From positions 2,820,270 to 2,884,269 of the forward strand of contig CP003179.1 in NCBI GenBank assembly GCA_000237975.1: a stretch of 64,000 nucleotides of DNA. Reading direction: 5' to 3'. This document shows, piece by piece, positions 29,209 to 37,732 of the stretch. The notes under the pieces were generated by a model. It had not been told where the DNA came from. It saw only the letters and a list, made by a program, of their open reading frames with translations, and searched no databases. The stretch's first letter is position 1. The number at the start of each line of letters is the position of its first letter. Origin of the DNA: Sulfobacillus acidophilus DSM 10332. Its GTDB lineage: Bacteria; Bacillota; Sulfobacillia; Sulfobacillales; Sulfobacillaceae. The position numbers and the translations under genes are program-made.

Positions 29209-29888
29209 CGCCCGATTGGCAAGACACCCTGACGGAGCTGGGCTACCTGAGTGTGGCGCAATTAGCTCAATGGTTTGGGCTGACCCTGTCGGACATCGAA
29301 CCGTCGTCCTATATTCTCTACCAAGACGCCCTGTGGTTACCGGAACGGTTTGGTCAGGGCCGCCACCGCCGCCATCGAGAGGCCACCACCGAGGCCTTTT
29401 TGACGTTATCCCCCCACATCCAAAGCTGGCAGAAATCCGCCCAAAAGAGCGCCCCGATTCCCGACGGGGTGTTAACCGTCCCCGACGATTCCCACCAATA
29501 TTGGGTAGAAATCGACACCGGCAGCGAAAGCGTACGCCAATGGCGCGATAAACTGGCTCAATACCAGGGGATTTCCACGACCGTCCGATTACTGGTGATT
29601 GCGGTGGGAGGCCAAAGGCGGCTAGAACGTCTCCATCGCTGGCTCTTGCAGGACAGTCCGATTGCCTGGACGCTCGTATCCCTGACCGATTTGGGACCGC
29701 CCCCTTGGCCCTTTCATACTCCCCAGCGGCCTCCTCTTGTCTCCAATCCCCCTCCACGAGAAGTGGTTTACGAATTTCAAGGCCATCCCGTTTCGTCCGA
29801 CGAAGCCGAGGCCGGGCTGGCGTCCGGCCGCTTTCGCCGGGGAGCCCGTCAAATTCACCATCGGAAAGACGTCATTCAACTGCTTTAA
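29205..29888 (+). CDS. Replication-relaxation-like protein
   Basis: A 227-residue protein with an N-terminal helix-turn-helix-like part (LGYLSVAQLAQWFGL) and a central YWVEIDTGSESVRQWRDKLAQYQ segment (positions about 105-127) that resembles the nuclease-like core of the plasmid replication-relaxation family. Its ATG overlaps the stop of the TraG-like gene by 4 bases. The pair is common on plasmids and integrative elements. Family call is moderate; function is not known with certainty. Confidence 0.6.
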   Translation: MTPDWQDTLTELGYLSVAQLAQWFGLTLSDIEPSSYILYQDALWLPERFGQGRHRRHREATTEAFLTLSPHIQSWQKSAQKSAPIPDGVLTVPDDSHQYWVEIDTGSESVRQWRDKLAQYQGISTTVRLLVIAVGGQRRLERLHRWLLQDSPIAWTLVSLTDLGPPPWPFHTPQRPPLVSNPPPREVVYEFQGHPVSSDEAEAGLASGRFRRGARQIHHRKDVIQLL

Positions 29889-29971
29889 ATCCCGGCGGCA
29901 CGAGCGACAAACGCATACAATTTTTTACACACGCCCCAGAACTCTTTTCCAAGTTGTGGTGTCCAGCGTAT

Positions 29972-29977
29972 TATAAT
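29972..29977 (+). promoter_or_regulatory. Possible -10 box of minC
   Basis: A perfect TATAAT lies 34 bp before the minC start codon. No good -35 box is at the usual distance, so the site is only a candidate. Confidence 0.35.
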
Positions 29978-30010
29978 AGGAAGAAGGTGTCGAGACGGAG
30001 GGAGTTTCGG

Positions 30011-30691
30011 GTGGAAATTAAGGGGGATCGCCGCGGATTACGACTGATTGCTGAAGGTTTTGAGTCTGACGCCGCACTTATTGACGATTTGCGCCGGACC
30101 TTAAATGACCGGGCGGCATTTCTTGGGCGGGCCGAACTATTGGTGGAGGTTGACCGCTTGCCTTTGACGGGGGGACTTTTTCAGCAAATCGCCGATGTTT
30201 TTCAGGACTTTCCCAATCTCCAGTTGCGAGGCGTCCATCAACGGGACGCCAGTAACGGCTTGATTCCCTGGGATGGCCGGGAAAAGGCCGGAGAGCGGTT
30301 GAGCGCCCCTCCGAAGGTCGTCCGACAAACCCTCCGCTCGGGTCAGCGCCTGGTCCATGCCGGAGACGTGATTATTGTCGGGGATGTCAATCCCGGTGCC
30401 ACGGTCATTGCCGGCGGTGACGTGATGGTATTCGGTTGGCTACGGGGAATCGTCCATGCCGGTCAACCCGACGATGTCAGTCGGGGGGTATTTGCCTTAC
30501 GCTTCGATCCGGCTCAAATTCGCATCGGGCCGATTTTGGCTATCGGCGATTCGGAAAGCCGGGGCGAGCCCGAACAAGCCGTGGTTGAGGAAGGTCAGGT
30601 GGTCGTCCGTCCCTGGACCGATGTCCGTTTGCCCGACATTGTCACCCACGCCCCGACCGCTTGGCGTTCATCTACCGCCACGCCCTCCTAA
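30011..30691 (+). CDS. minC: Septum site-determining protein MinC
   Basis: Inhibitor of FtsZ ring formation away from midcell, 226 residues. The C-terminal beta-helix is clear: RSGQRLVHAGDVIIVGDVNPGATVIAGGDVMVFGWLRGIVHAG (about residues 108-150, cut from one stretch) and the Ala/Gly-rich turns that follow. The start is GTG at 30011 behind ACGGAGGGAG; the open frame upstream is not used. The usual partner minD is not adjacent. Confidence 0.88.
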   Translation: MEIKGDRRGLRLIAEGFESDAALIDDLRRTLNDRAAFLGRAELLVEVDRLPLTGGLFQQIADVFQDFPNLQLRGVHQRDASNGLIPWDGREKAGERLSAPPKVVRQTLRSGQRLVHAGDVIIVGDVNPGATVIAGGDVMVFGWLRGIVHAGQPDDVSRGVFALRFDPAQIRIGPILAIGDSESRGEPEQAVVEEGQVVVRPWTDVRLPDIVTHAPTAWRSSTATPS

Positions 30692-30719
30692 CATCCGCCG
30701 GAAGGAGGGCGTCGGACCC

Positions 30720-31016
30720 ATGGCCAAATACCGTCATAGCAAAATTAAACGCCAACACCATGTCCTCGAGGCACTGGAAGACGGATTGGCCCAAATTGCC
30801 GCCTTAGATATCGTCGACGGCATTATTCCCGGCATGATTAAACCGAAAAGTGGCGGATCCACGGGGTTTAGTTTTCAATATCGGACGCCAAGCGGCTTGA
30901 AGTTAATTGGCCGATCCGGTGGGGCCGCCCAAGAAGTGTTTGTGATTACCCAAAATCCGGACGCGGTCATTCAATTTTTAGTGGCCTCGGGCCTGATTGA
31001 AGGCCCGCCGTCTTAA
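30720..31016 (+). CDS. Small conserved protein, DUF2103-like
   Basis: A 98-residue protein, basic at its N-terminus (KYRHSKIKRQHH), with IIPGMIKPKSGG and PSGLKLIGRSGGAAQEVFVIT. It resembles the DUF2103 family of predicted metal-binding proteins, from memory. The ATG follows GGAAGGAGGG, 28 bp after minC, so it probably shares the minC transcript. Its stop overlaps the end of the convergent exporter gene by 4 bases. Confidence 0.6.
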   Translation: MAKYRHSKIKRQHHVLEALEDGLAQIAALDIVDGIIPGMIKPKSGGSTGFSFQYRTPSGLKLIGRSGGAAQEVFVITQNPDAVIQFLVASGLIEGPPS

Positions 31017-31435
31017 GTTCCCCGGCGTAAAAGGGGTCGGATGAACGCGGCCGATAAGGCTAACCCCAAACTAATGGCCCCGGCCGCCAACAATGCCGTT
31101 AACCCGGATTGTAGGCCCGCCGGAAAATGGCCCCTTAAAAAAGACACCATGCTTTGGTAGGCCAGTTCCCCCGGCACGTAAACGACAATGGCCGGCACCA
31201 CAAACACCGGGCTCGGTTCCCGTTCCCAGGTGGCCGCGATTTCGCCTAATGTCCCCACGACCAACGCGCCGATGAAATCCATCAACAGGCCCGAACCGGG
31301 AATACGGTGGACCAAACTCGCCACGGCCCAAGAAACCGCCCCAATGATACCCGACAACAATAAGGCGCGACGTGACACCTGATATAAAAGGCCGAAAGCC
31401 ACGGCGGTCAACCCGGCTAAGAGCAAATCTTTCAT
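31013..31435 (-). CDS. Threonine/serine exporter small subunit (YjjB/DUF3815 type)
   Basis: A 140-residue membrane protein with four to five hydrophobic segments, matching the C-terminal half of ThrE-type exporters. The motif VPAIVVYVPGELAYQSM is typical of the YjjB-like subunit. It overlaps the upstream YjjP-like gene by 4 bases (ATGA), so the two halves are made together as one transporter. It is the last gene of a six-gene minus-strand operon. Confidence 0.85.
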   Translation of the reverse strand: MKDLLLAGLTAVAFGLLYQVSRRALLLSGIIGAVSWAVASLVHRIPGSGLLMDFIGALVVGTLGEIAATWEREPSPVFVVPAIVVYVPGELAYQSMVSFLRGHFPAGLQSGLTALLAAGAISLGLALSAAFIRPLLRRGT

Positions 31436-32214
31436 GAAGTCCAGCGTCCCCCCAGCGCCAAATAAAGATATAACGGCAAGGACGCACCGGCCGCTATGGC
31501 CCCGGCAGACAGCATCGCCTCCAACATCCGAGCCGCCGCCGATAAGAGGTCGCCTTGAATTCCGTCACGCACCGCCGTGGTCATGAGGAGTCCAGGCGTC
31601 AATACCATAATGCCCCCGACAACGATCGCCCCGGGATGAGGCCACCCTAAACTGGCGGCGCCCAACGCGGGGAGCACCGCCAGTAACGCTGCCAATAAAT
31701 CCGAGATACCGCCTACCACCCGGGTCCCAAACCGCCCTTGTCGCACCCATTGCGCTAAAGCCCCGGACACCAGCGCCGGTAGGGCATCCGCCGGTTGCCC
31801 GCCCATTAACTGGCTTAAAATCGCCGCCCCGACAGCGGCAAATCCCAAATGCATCCAACGCGGATAACGGCGAAACGTTTTAGCGGTTTCCACCCGCCGG
31901 GATAGCTCTTCCAACGGCATCGGGTGCTCCGCCACATCCCGCGAAATTTGGTTTATGGCCGCCAAGACCGCTAAATTGACCGACCGCCGATGGATCCGGC
32001 GCACGAGGGTAATACCGTCCGGACCGTGTAAGAAAAGTCCGGTGGGTAAAACCATCACCTCGACCGGATGAATGGCATAACTCTGCGCCAAGCGCTGCAT
32101 GGTATCTTCCACCCGAAAGGCTTCCGCCCCACTGGCCAGAAGCGCCATCCCGGCTTCAGCGATCGCTTCCAGAACGTTGAGGACGGGGCGCTCGCGGGGG
32201 GTCGACGTCGGCAT
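31432..32214 (-). CDS. Threonine/serine exporter large subunit (YjjP type)
   Basis: A 260-residue protein with an N-terminal cytoplasmic domain (LLASGAEAFRVEDTMQRLA, typical of the ThrE N-terminal family) and about five transmembrane segments. ATG at 32214 behind GGGAGGAGG fits family length; the frame is open to 32361. This start overlaps the end of gtrA by 59 bases, an unusually long same-strand overlap. Transport of threonine or serine is inferred from the family. Confidence 0.85.
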   Translation of the reverse strand: MPTSTPRERPVLNVLEAIAEAGMALLASGAEAFRVEDTMQRLAQSYAIHPVEVMVLPTGLFLHGPDGITLVRRIHRRSVNLAVLAAINQISRDVAEHPMPLEELSRRVETAKTFRRYPRWMHLGFAAVGAAILSQLMGGQPADALPALVSGALAQWVRQGRFGTRVVGGISDLLAALLAVLPALGAASLGWPHPGAIVVGGIMVLTPGLLMTTAVRDGIQGDLLSAAARMLEAMLSAGAIAAGASLPLYLYLALGGRWTS

Positions 32215-32596
32215 GCTCGGTAGCCTCCTCCCTGCGACGAAACACCCACAACAGCGACAAAACGAATCCGATAGCGGTTGCAAAGGGGATAGCCAGAAGA
32301 TCTGCCCAAATATAGTGCCAGCCTCGCCCCAAAAGATAGCGATAAATGGCGGTTTGGACAACGGCCCCGAAAGCGGTCACCACATTATATTCACCCATCC
32401 CGCGCCAACTAGGCGGTTGCCGAAAGGTGAGCCGGGCGTTGAGAAGATAGTTGGTGACAATCGACGCTTCCACGGCGATTAAATACGTTAGGGTCGGAAA
32501 ATGGGGTAGGAGCCAGCGCGCTATCGTCAACACGACAATGTTGACAGCTACCCCGCTCGCTCCCACAATCCCGTAAAATATGATCTTTCGTAACAT
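32156..32596 (-). CDS. GtrA-family membrane protein
   Basis: A 146-residue protein with four transmembrane segments and the family motif YLIAVEASIVTNYLLNARLTF. GtrA proteins are thought to help move lipid-linked sugars across the membrane. The ATG at 32596 lies 2 bases after the stop of the polyprenyl-phosphate glycosyltransferase gene, its probable partner. The tail after residue 125 is charged and lies over the start of the next gene. Confidence 0.85.
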   Translation of the reverse strand: MLRKIIFYGIVGASGVAVNIVVLTIARWLLPHFPTLTYLIAVEASIVTNYLLNARLTFRQPPSWRGMGEYNVVTAFGAVVQTAIYRYLLGRGWHYIWADLLAIPFATAIGFVLSLLWVFRRREEATEHADVDPPRAPRPQRSGSDR

Positions 32597-32598
32597 GG

Positions 32599-33348
32599 TT
32601 ACGGCCGTAGCCGCTCCTCGGCCGGCTGTCGGCCTTTGCCCAGCGATTCCGCACGCATCTTGGCCACCATCCACAAAGCCTCCATAAAGATGCTGGCCGA
32701 CATTTTGCTTTGCCCTTCGCGCCGTTCTTCAAAAATAATGGGCATTTCCACCACGGTAAACCCGGCTTGGACTGCCCGATAAGTCATTTCAATTTGGAAC
32801 CCATAGCCCGACGACTGGATTTGATCGAGATCTAAATGTTCAAGGACCGTCCGTCGGAAACACTTAAATCCCCCGGTCACATCCTTCAAGCCTAGACCTA
32901 GGAGGATTGACGCATATAGACTGCCCCCCCGGGAGATCAGACGACGGTACCAGGGCCAATTGGTGGCCCCTCCCCCGTTGACGTAACGCGACCCGAGAAC
33001 CACGTCAGCTCCCGTTTTTTGCATCGTCTCAATAAATTTCGGTAGGTATTGGGGATTATGCGAAAAATCGGCATCCATTTCGAAAAGATATTCATAACCC
33101 CGGCTCAAGCCATAACGAAATCCGGTCAGATAGGCTGTAGCCAAACCCAATTTGCCTTGACGGTGAATGACCTCCACCCGGCCAGGAAATTCTTCTTTAA
33201 GTCGGTCTGCCAACAGCCCGGTCCCGTCCGGCGAGCCGTCATCAATCACCAAAATGTCAAACATGGCCCCCTGATCCAATATAGCGTGAACCATCGGTGC
33301 CAAATTGCCCAACTCGTTGTAAGTTGGCAAAATCACCAAGGCTTTCAC
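32599..33348 (-). CDS. Polyprenyl-phosphate mannosyl/glucosyltransferase (DPM1-like, GT2)
   Basis: Transfers a sugar from a nucleotide donor to polyprenyl phosphate on the cytoplasmic face. The 249-residue protein shows ILPTYNELGNL, VIDDGSPDGTG, EMDADFSHNP (metal-binding DxD-like) and FEERREGQSKMS, all typical of dolichol-phosphate mannose synthase homologues. GTG at 33348 follows GGAGGAGG. With GtrA and a PIG-V-like enzyme it forms a lipid-linked glycosylation set. Confidence 0.9.
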   Translation of the reverse strand: MKALVILPTYNELGNLAPMVHAILDQGAMFDILVIDDGSPDGTGLLADRLKEEFPGRVEVIHRQGKLGLATAYLTGFRYGLSRGYEYLFEMDADFSHNPQYLPKFIETMQKTGADVVLGSRYVNGGGATNWPWYRRLISRGGSLYASILLGLGLKDVTGGFKCFRRTVLEHLDLDQIQSSGYGFQIEMTYRAVQAGFTVVEMPIIFEERREGQSKMSASIFMEALWMVAKMRAESLGKGRQPAEERLRP

Positions 33349-33373
33349 GATTCCAGAGCCTCCTCCGACAACC

Positions 33374-34528
33374 TCAGGCAATCCAATGCCATGTGGCAAA
33401 GGTGACGAAAAACACGACTTGCAACATCGGCAATACGAACCCTAGAAAACGTCGCCAACTTTCCCGTTCCGCCAGCATCGCCAACGTCACAAACATCGGG
33501 AAAATCACCAACACTAACCGGGACATACTGAGCAAAGGACTTTCTCCCGATGCCACCGGCGCGCTCACATCGACCAACCACAAGACCGCCCAGTAAACGA
33601 GCCAATCCCACGGTAATCGATGCTTCAGCCCATAAACCCACAAAAGGCCTGCCGATATGGCAGCCAACAAATCTATCATACTGAGTACGGCGCTCGGTTG
33701 CAATGGACTGCCATTCCAGATCGTGCGTACTGCCCAAAAAAAACCCAGCACGGGCCAAGTGATATGCCGACCCCAATAGGCTTGCGCCTGCATAAAAGCC
33801 AACGGCGTACCGAAGTCAATCCATTGATAGGTCATGAACGCCGCCAACCCGAGTCCAATAGGCAATACGCCCAATATTTTCCATCGCCAACGCCAACCGA
33901 AGTGTTGATAGTATACCACGAAAAAGGCGAGGGCCAAAAAGAGTCCCTCGTTGCGAGTTAACGTGGCCAACATCCCAAAAATCCCGGCGGCTACAAACCG
34001 GCGCCGTTTCAGCGCCAAAAAAGTTGCGGTACTGAGCCACAAAAAGAGGGATTCGGTATACGCCGCCGACAAAAAAAAGGCACTGGGAAATATCAGCGCC
34101 AGCCATACGGCACGCCGGGCCAAGGTGTCGTCAAAAGTTTCCCGGACAAGATAATATAACGTAAAAACGAATAACAAGAGGCTCACATTGGCCACGAAAA
34201 CGGCGCTGGCATCATAACCGAGCCGAAAAACGAGATGGCCGGCCGCAATTAATAAGGGATAGAGCGGGAAAAAGGCTAACGCCTGCGTCCAATACCCGTG
34301 TTGGGCGATTTGGGTATACCAAATCCCGTCCCAACGCACCCACATCAGAATCCAAGGGGAGCTACTCGTATTAAACGTCGGCGAGAGATATTGCCACGGC
34401 AATAATGCCAACGCCACCCAGCCGGCCAGAAGTAAACCTACCCGGGTCCAAAGCAAGGTTTCGACAATTTCCCGGCCGGCTTCCGAACCGGGCCACCACG
34501 CTTGAAGCCATGTACGTATCCGATGCAT
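33374..34528 (-). CDS. PIG-V-like membrane mannosyltransferase
   Basis: A 384-residue multi-pass membrane enzyme with the N-terminal loop WVRWDGIWYTQIAQHGY and FFPLYPLLI, features of PIG-V-type GT-C transferases that use polyprenyl-phosphate sugars. The ATG at 34528 lies 2 bases after the preceding stop. It probably consumes the product of the GT2 enzyme encoded downstream. The acceptor (protein, lipid or polymer) is unknown. Confidence 0.82.
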   Translation of the reverse strand: MHRIRTWLQAWWPGSEAGREIVETLLWTRVGLLLAGWVALALLPWQYLSPTFNTSSSPWILMWVRWDGIWYTQIAQHGYWTQALAFFPLYPLLIAAGHLVFRLGYDASAVFVANVSLLLFVFTLYYLVRETFDDTLARRAVWLALIFPSAFFLSAAYTESLFLWLSTATFLALKRRRFVAAGIFGMLATLTRNEGLFLALAFFVVYYQHFGWRWRWKILGVLPIGLGLAAFMTYQWIDFGTPLAFMQAQAYWGRHITWPVLGFFWAVRTIWNGSPLQPSAVLSMIDLLAAISAGLLWVYGLKHRLPWDWLVYWAVLWLVDVSAPVASGESPLLSMSRLVLVIFPMFVTLAMLAERESWRRFLGFVLPMLQVVFFVTFATWHWIA

Positions 34529-34530
34529 AC

Positions 34531-35400
34531 CTAGATGGACGGCTGGGGCGATAATCCAACCTGCTTTTCTAAAATCAGGCCGCGCCATTCGTTAAGGACC
34601 GGTAAAGCTGCCGCTTCCTTCAATTTATCGGCCTGGGGCCGAGGCAACCCAAATCGCAGAGTTTTGACACCCCACGCACGGGCTTCAACCCACAAATATT
34701 CTAACAAGGCTTTTAGATGCGTGCCCATCGACCGCATATAGTGCACGGTTAAATCGCGATCATTGATGGCATAGAGGGCCAACGTATCGACGGCCTGGCC
34801 GACCTCTTGCGGCGCGACTAACGCCCCGCCCGCCTCCAATCGTCCCCAAATGTCGTCCAACGTTAACGATTGGGGAATCCAGGGATCCGGCATGGCCCAT
34901 AAATCTCGGGGATGTTGTTCGTAAAACGCCTCAATCCGTTGCCGATCAATCGCCCAGGCCGGGCCGGCCACCTCATTGCCGTAGGGAGGGCCTTGGAAGC
35001 CCTCAAAGGTCCCGACGACCCATTCTTCGACCACCCGAAACCCTAAGCCTTCCCAAATACTTCGGGACGCATCATTGCCGCGGGGTACCAACGCGCGAAT
35101 CACCGTCGCCCCCAACCGCTCGGCCTCGGCCACCTGAAAGGCCGCAAATTCCTCCCCCACCCCTTTACCTTGGACATCCGGGCGAATGCGCATGCCCCCT
35201 AGGTAAGCCTCATGGGGTTTCGGAAGGGCAATGACGGACAACCCGACCAGCTGGTCGTCATCATTGGCCAAATAGATTCCACCGGTTTTATATGTAAGAT
35301 ACCGAGGAAATTCGTGCACCAAATAGTCGTCCACAAACTGACCCAAAAATTGCTCAATCCGCGCCTGATCCTCCGCGGCGGCTCGGACATACCGTAACAA
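34531..35400 (-). CDS. GNAT acetyltransferase with C-terminal extension
   Basis: A protein of about 289 residues. The N-terminal half is a GNAT domain with MRIRPDVQGKGVGEEFAAFQ and NDASRSIWEGLGFR. The C-terminal half (from about residue 160) may be a second, degenerate GNAT fold. TTG at 35400 fits GGGGGAGGG well; an ATG at 35433 would add CPCC residues encoded over the ribosome-binding site, which I think are not real. It heads the operon. Substrate unknown. Confidence 0.75.
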   Translation of the reverse strand: MLRYVRAAAEDQARIEQFLGQFVDDYLVHEFPRYLTYKTGGIYLANDDDQLVGLSVIALPKPHEAYLGGMRIRPDVQGKGVGEEFAAFQVAEAERLGATVIRALVPRGNDASRSIWEGLGFRVVEEWVVGTFEGFQGPPYGNEVAGPAWAIDRQRIEAFYEQHPRDLWAMPDPWIPQSLTLDDIWGRLEAGGALVAPQEVGQAVDTLALYAINDRDLTVHYMRSMGTHLKALLEYLWVEARAWGVKTLRFGLPRPQADKLKEAAALPVLNEWRGLILEKQVGLSPQPSI

Positions 35401-35475
35401 CCAAGGCCCTCCCCCATTGCAACATGGACACATTGTAACGTCAAAGGACAGCAACTTCAACTTTAAGGGAGCCGG

Positions 35476-35841
35476 CTAAGGCTGCTGCGGCACCAAATGA
35501 TTCAGTTGACGAATATATAGGGCCAATTCCGTCGCCTGCTGGCTGGTCAGTATCCCCGGGTCCGACGCGGGCATATGCGTTTGGATGAAGGTCGCCAAAG
35601 CGGTGGTAGTAGGGTACGTTGTCGTCACGCTCCCGTCATTCAAGACCGGAGCGTTTCCCGCACCATTGCCGCCAGGGCCATGACACGTCTCACACATTTG
35701 CTGGAATAACACGGCCCCCGCCTGCGCTTCTTGGAGCTGACTGGTCGTTGCCGCCGTTTGATGATCATGATACCCCAACGCCCCGGCACTTAATACCGCT
35801 ACAACCCCCACTCCGAGGCCGATCCAGTGTTTGACCGCCAT
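35476..35841 (-). CDS. Small membrane-anchored cytochrome c
   Basis: A 121-residue protein with one N-terminal membrane anchor (residues about 6-24) and a CETCH haem site (Cys50, Cys53, His54); a Met in HMPASDP is a likely sixth ligand. It starts directly after the stop of the beta-propeller cytochrome gene, so both are co-translated and this protein probably carries electrons away from that enzyme to the respiratory chain. Confidence 0.85.
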   Translation of the reverse strand: MAVKHWIGLGVGVVAVLSAGALGYHDHQTAATTSQLQEAQAGAVLFQQMCETCHGPGGNGAGNAPVLNDGSVTTTYPTTTALATFIQTHMPASDPGILTSQQATELALYIRQLNHLVPQQP

Positions 35842-37569
35842 TTACTTACAGCCTCCTCCAGCCCCGGAACCTTTTTGGGTACTGGCTTCAAGGTTATCCG
35901 TCCATCCACTGGACAGCCAGTGCAAATATAAATTCAGATCGACCAATCGGGGATCGCTGACCGAAAGGGGTTTGCCGCCCATCGATTTAATGCAATGGTT
36001 AATCTGCCCGTCAAGCGTTTTAACTTGACCATTGACCACTTTGGGAAACCCGGCCGCCGCCCCTAACAGCGACGGCACAATAATGCCGTTTTGATATGTG
36101 GTCAAGGTGCCGCCGCCCACATGGCACGAATCACACGAAAGGCCGGTCGGTGAAAGGCTATGCCCCATAAAGAGAGCCTCGCCTTTTTGGATATCTTGGC
36201 CTAAAACCCCGGAGGGAATCGGGATATTCGGCGCATGCATTTCATTTTTCAACAACAAATCCGCAGTCGGCAGGGCAAACATTTGGCCGTTCTCATCAGG
36301 CTGATAGAGGGTTTGTCCTATCACAATCGGAAAGTCCGCCGCCAAGGTCCCCGACAAAAACCGGCTACCCAGCTCCTGCCCGGTCGTCGGGTTCAAGGCA
36401 TACAAAAATCCGGCACTGTCCCCGACATAAAGGGCACTGGAGGTTACGGCGGCCGATTCGGAAATCCCTCCGGCGGCTTTGAACGCCCACTTAATCTGAC
36501 CGGTGTGGGCATTGACCGCGTATTCTTTGTCCGTCACGGGACTGCCGACATACACCGCACCATTGACCACCGTCGGCGCCGACACTTCAATGTCCGTCGG
36601 CAATATCCCCGATCCCAATCGCGTCATCCAGTCCAGCCGCCCGCTCGTGGCATTAAAGGCGTACAAAACCGATTGGGGCGCGGTCCAGCTGCCGGTGGTG
36701 CCTTCGACATAAACCATGTTGGCGGCATAGGCCAATGAACTGTCGTCCGAGCCGCCAAATACATGCGGCACGGCCGACTGCCAGGCTATTTGCCGGGTCG
36801 CGGTATTAATCGCGTAAACCTGATAGGGGTGAGCCCCCGACACATAGAGATACCCGTTGGGCCCCAACACCGGGGACGACATGCTGACATAGGACCCGAT
36901 ATTTAGGGACCAAAGCAACTGGCCGCTCGTCGCATTAAATGCATAGACCGTTCCGTTGCCGTTGGCGGCATAGAGGGTGTTGCCGTTCAATACAAAAGAC
37001 GGCATGTCTTCCCCCGGGGTGGAAAACTTCCAGACCACATGGCCATTGGCGGCATCCAATGCATAAATCGCGTTGGGTCCGGTCCCGCGAACGATATTGG
37101 TGGCGTTCAAGTTATTCTCGTTGGCCAGGTTGTTGCCTTGAAACAGTTGATTGCCGCTCCCGACAAACACCAAGCCGTCCCCCACCACCGGCGTCGTCAT
37201 CGACATATTGTTCAGCTGCCGACTCCACAAGAGGGTCCCGTTAGCCGCATCTAATGCATAAATGCGGTCATCCTGGGGGTCCGTTAAATTACCGCCGTCC
37301 CCGGAAGCGTATATGACCCCATTCGCTATGGAGGCTTGCTGGAGCGGTTCCGGCGCGGTGTAGGTCCAACGGACTTGCCAGTTCGCCACCGACGCCGATT
37401 CATCGACCGGATTATTGTTGTCGGTCATCGCATACTTATCGAAACTGGTCGGCCCCACATGGGTTGACGCGGTCGCCACGGTCGTTTGAGTCCCCGAAAA
37501 GCCCAACCATACGCCCACCCCGGCAATCACCGGTAACGCCCACAGCCCATAACGCGACACCCAGTTCAT
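35842..37569 (-). CDS. PQQ-like beta-propeller fused to a thiosulfate-dehydrogenase-like cytochrome c domain
   Basis: A 575-residue exported or anchored protein. An N-terminal hydrophobic segment (residues about 9-26) is followed by a beta-propeller with repeated YALDAANG/YAFNATSG..LLW blades (about 55-430) and a cytochrome c domain with CDSCH (Cys479-His483). Cys526 in INHC lies 43 residues after the haem histidine, and the tail SMGGKPL..VDLNLYLHWLS closely follows TsdA/SoxA-type domains, where such a Cys ligates haem. Propeller-type tetrathionate hydrolases are known in acidophiles. A thiosulfate or tetrathionate redox role is inferred; an alcohol-dehydrogenase-like enzyme is the alternative. 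ATG at 37569 follows AGGGAGGGG. Confidence 0.8.
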   Translation of the reverse strand: MNWVSRYGLWALPVIAGVGVWLGFSGTQTTVATASTHVGPTSFDKYAMTDNNNPVDESASVANWQVRWTYTAPEPLQQASIANGVIYASGDGGNLTDPQDDRIYALDAANGTLLWSRQLNNMSMTTPVVGDGLVFVGSGNQLFQGNNLANENNLNATNIVRGTGPNAIYALDAANGHVVWKFSTPGEDMPSFVLNGNTLYAANGNGTVYAFNATSGQLLWSLNIGSYVSMSSPVLGPNGYLYVSGAHPYQVYAINTATRQIAWQSAVPHVFGGSDDSSLAYAANMVYVEGTTGSWTAPQSVLYAFNATSGRLDWMTRLGSGILPTDIEVSAPTVVNGAVYVGSPVTDKEYAVNAHTGQIKWAFKAAGGISESAAVTSSALYVGDSAGFLYALNPTTGQELGSRFLSGTLAADFPIVIGQTLYQPDENGQMFALPTADLLLKNEMHAPNIPIPSGVLGQDIQKGEALFMGHSLSPTGLSCDSCHVGGGTLTTYQNGIIVPSLLGAAAGFPKVVNGQVKTLDGQINHCIKSMGGKPLSVSDPRLVDLNLYLHWLSSGWTDNLEASTQKGSGAGGGCK

Positions 37570-37732
37570 GAAACCCCTCCCTGCGGTCGACACAAAACCT
37601 CTAGCATTCACTTTAACCGTGTCCATTGGAATTCAGGCTGAAACTTAGCTGAAACTCACCCCGCCGCGCGGCGTGATCCCGTCGGCAAAATTCCCTATAA
37701 TGGCGAGGATAGTCGAAAAGGGAGGCCGCCAG

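Noticed and set aside
32215-32361. Longer N-terminus (with CRCCGC) for the YjjP-like exporter subunit
   Set aside because: That stretch overlaps gtrA and does not resemble the family; ATG 32214 has a strong SD.
35401-35433. Metal-binding CPCC motif at the N-terminus of the acetyltransferase
   Set aside because: These codons lie over a strong SD sequence (GGGGGAGGG) for the TTG start at 35400, and GNAT proteins do not need them.
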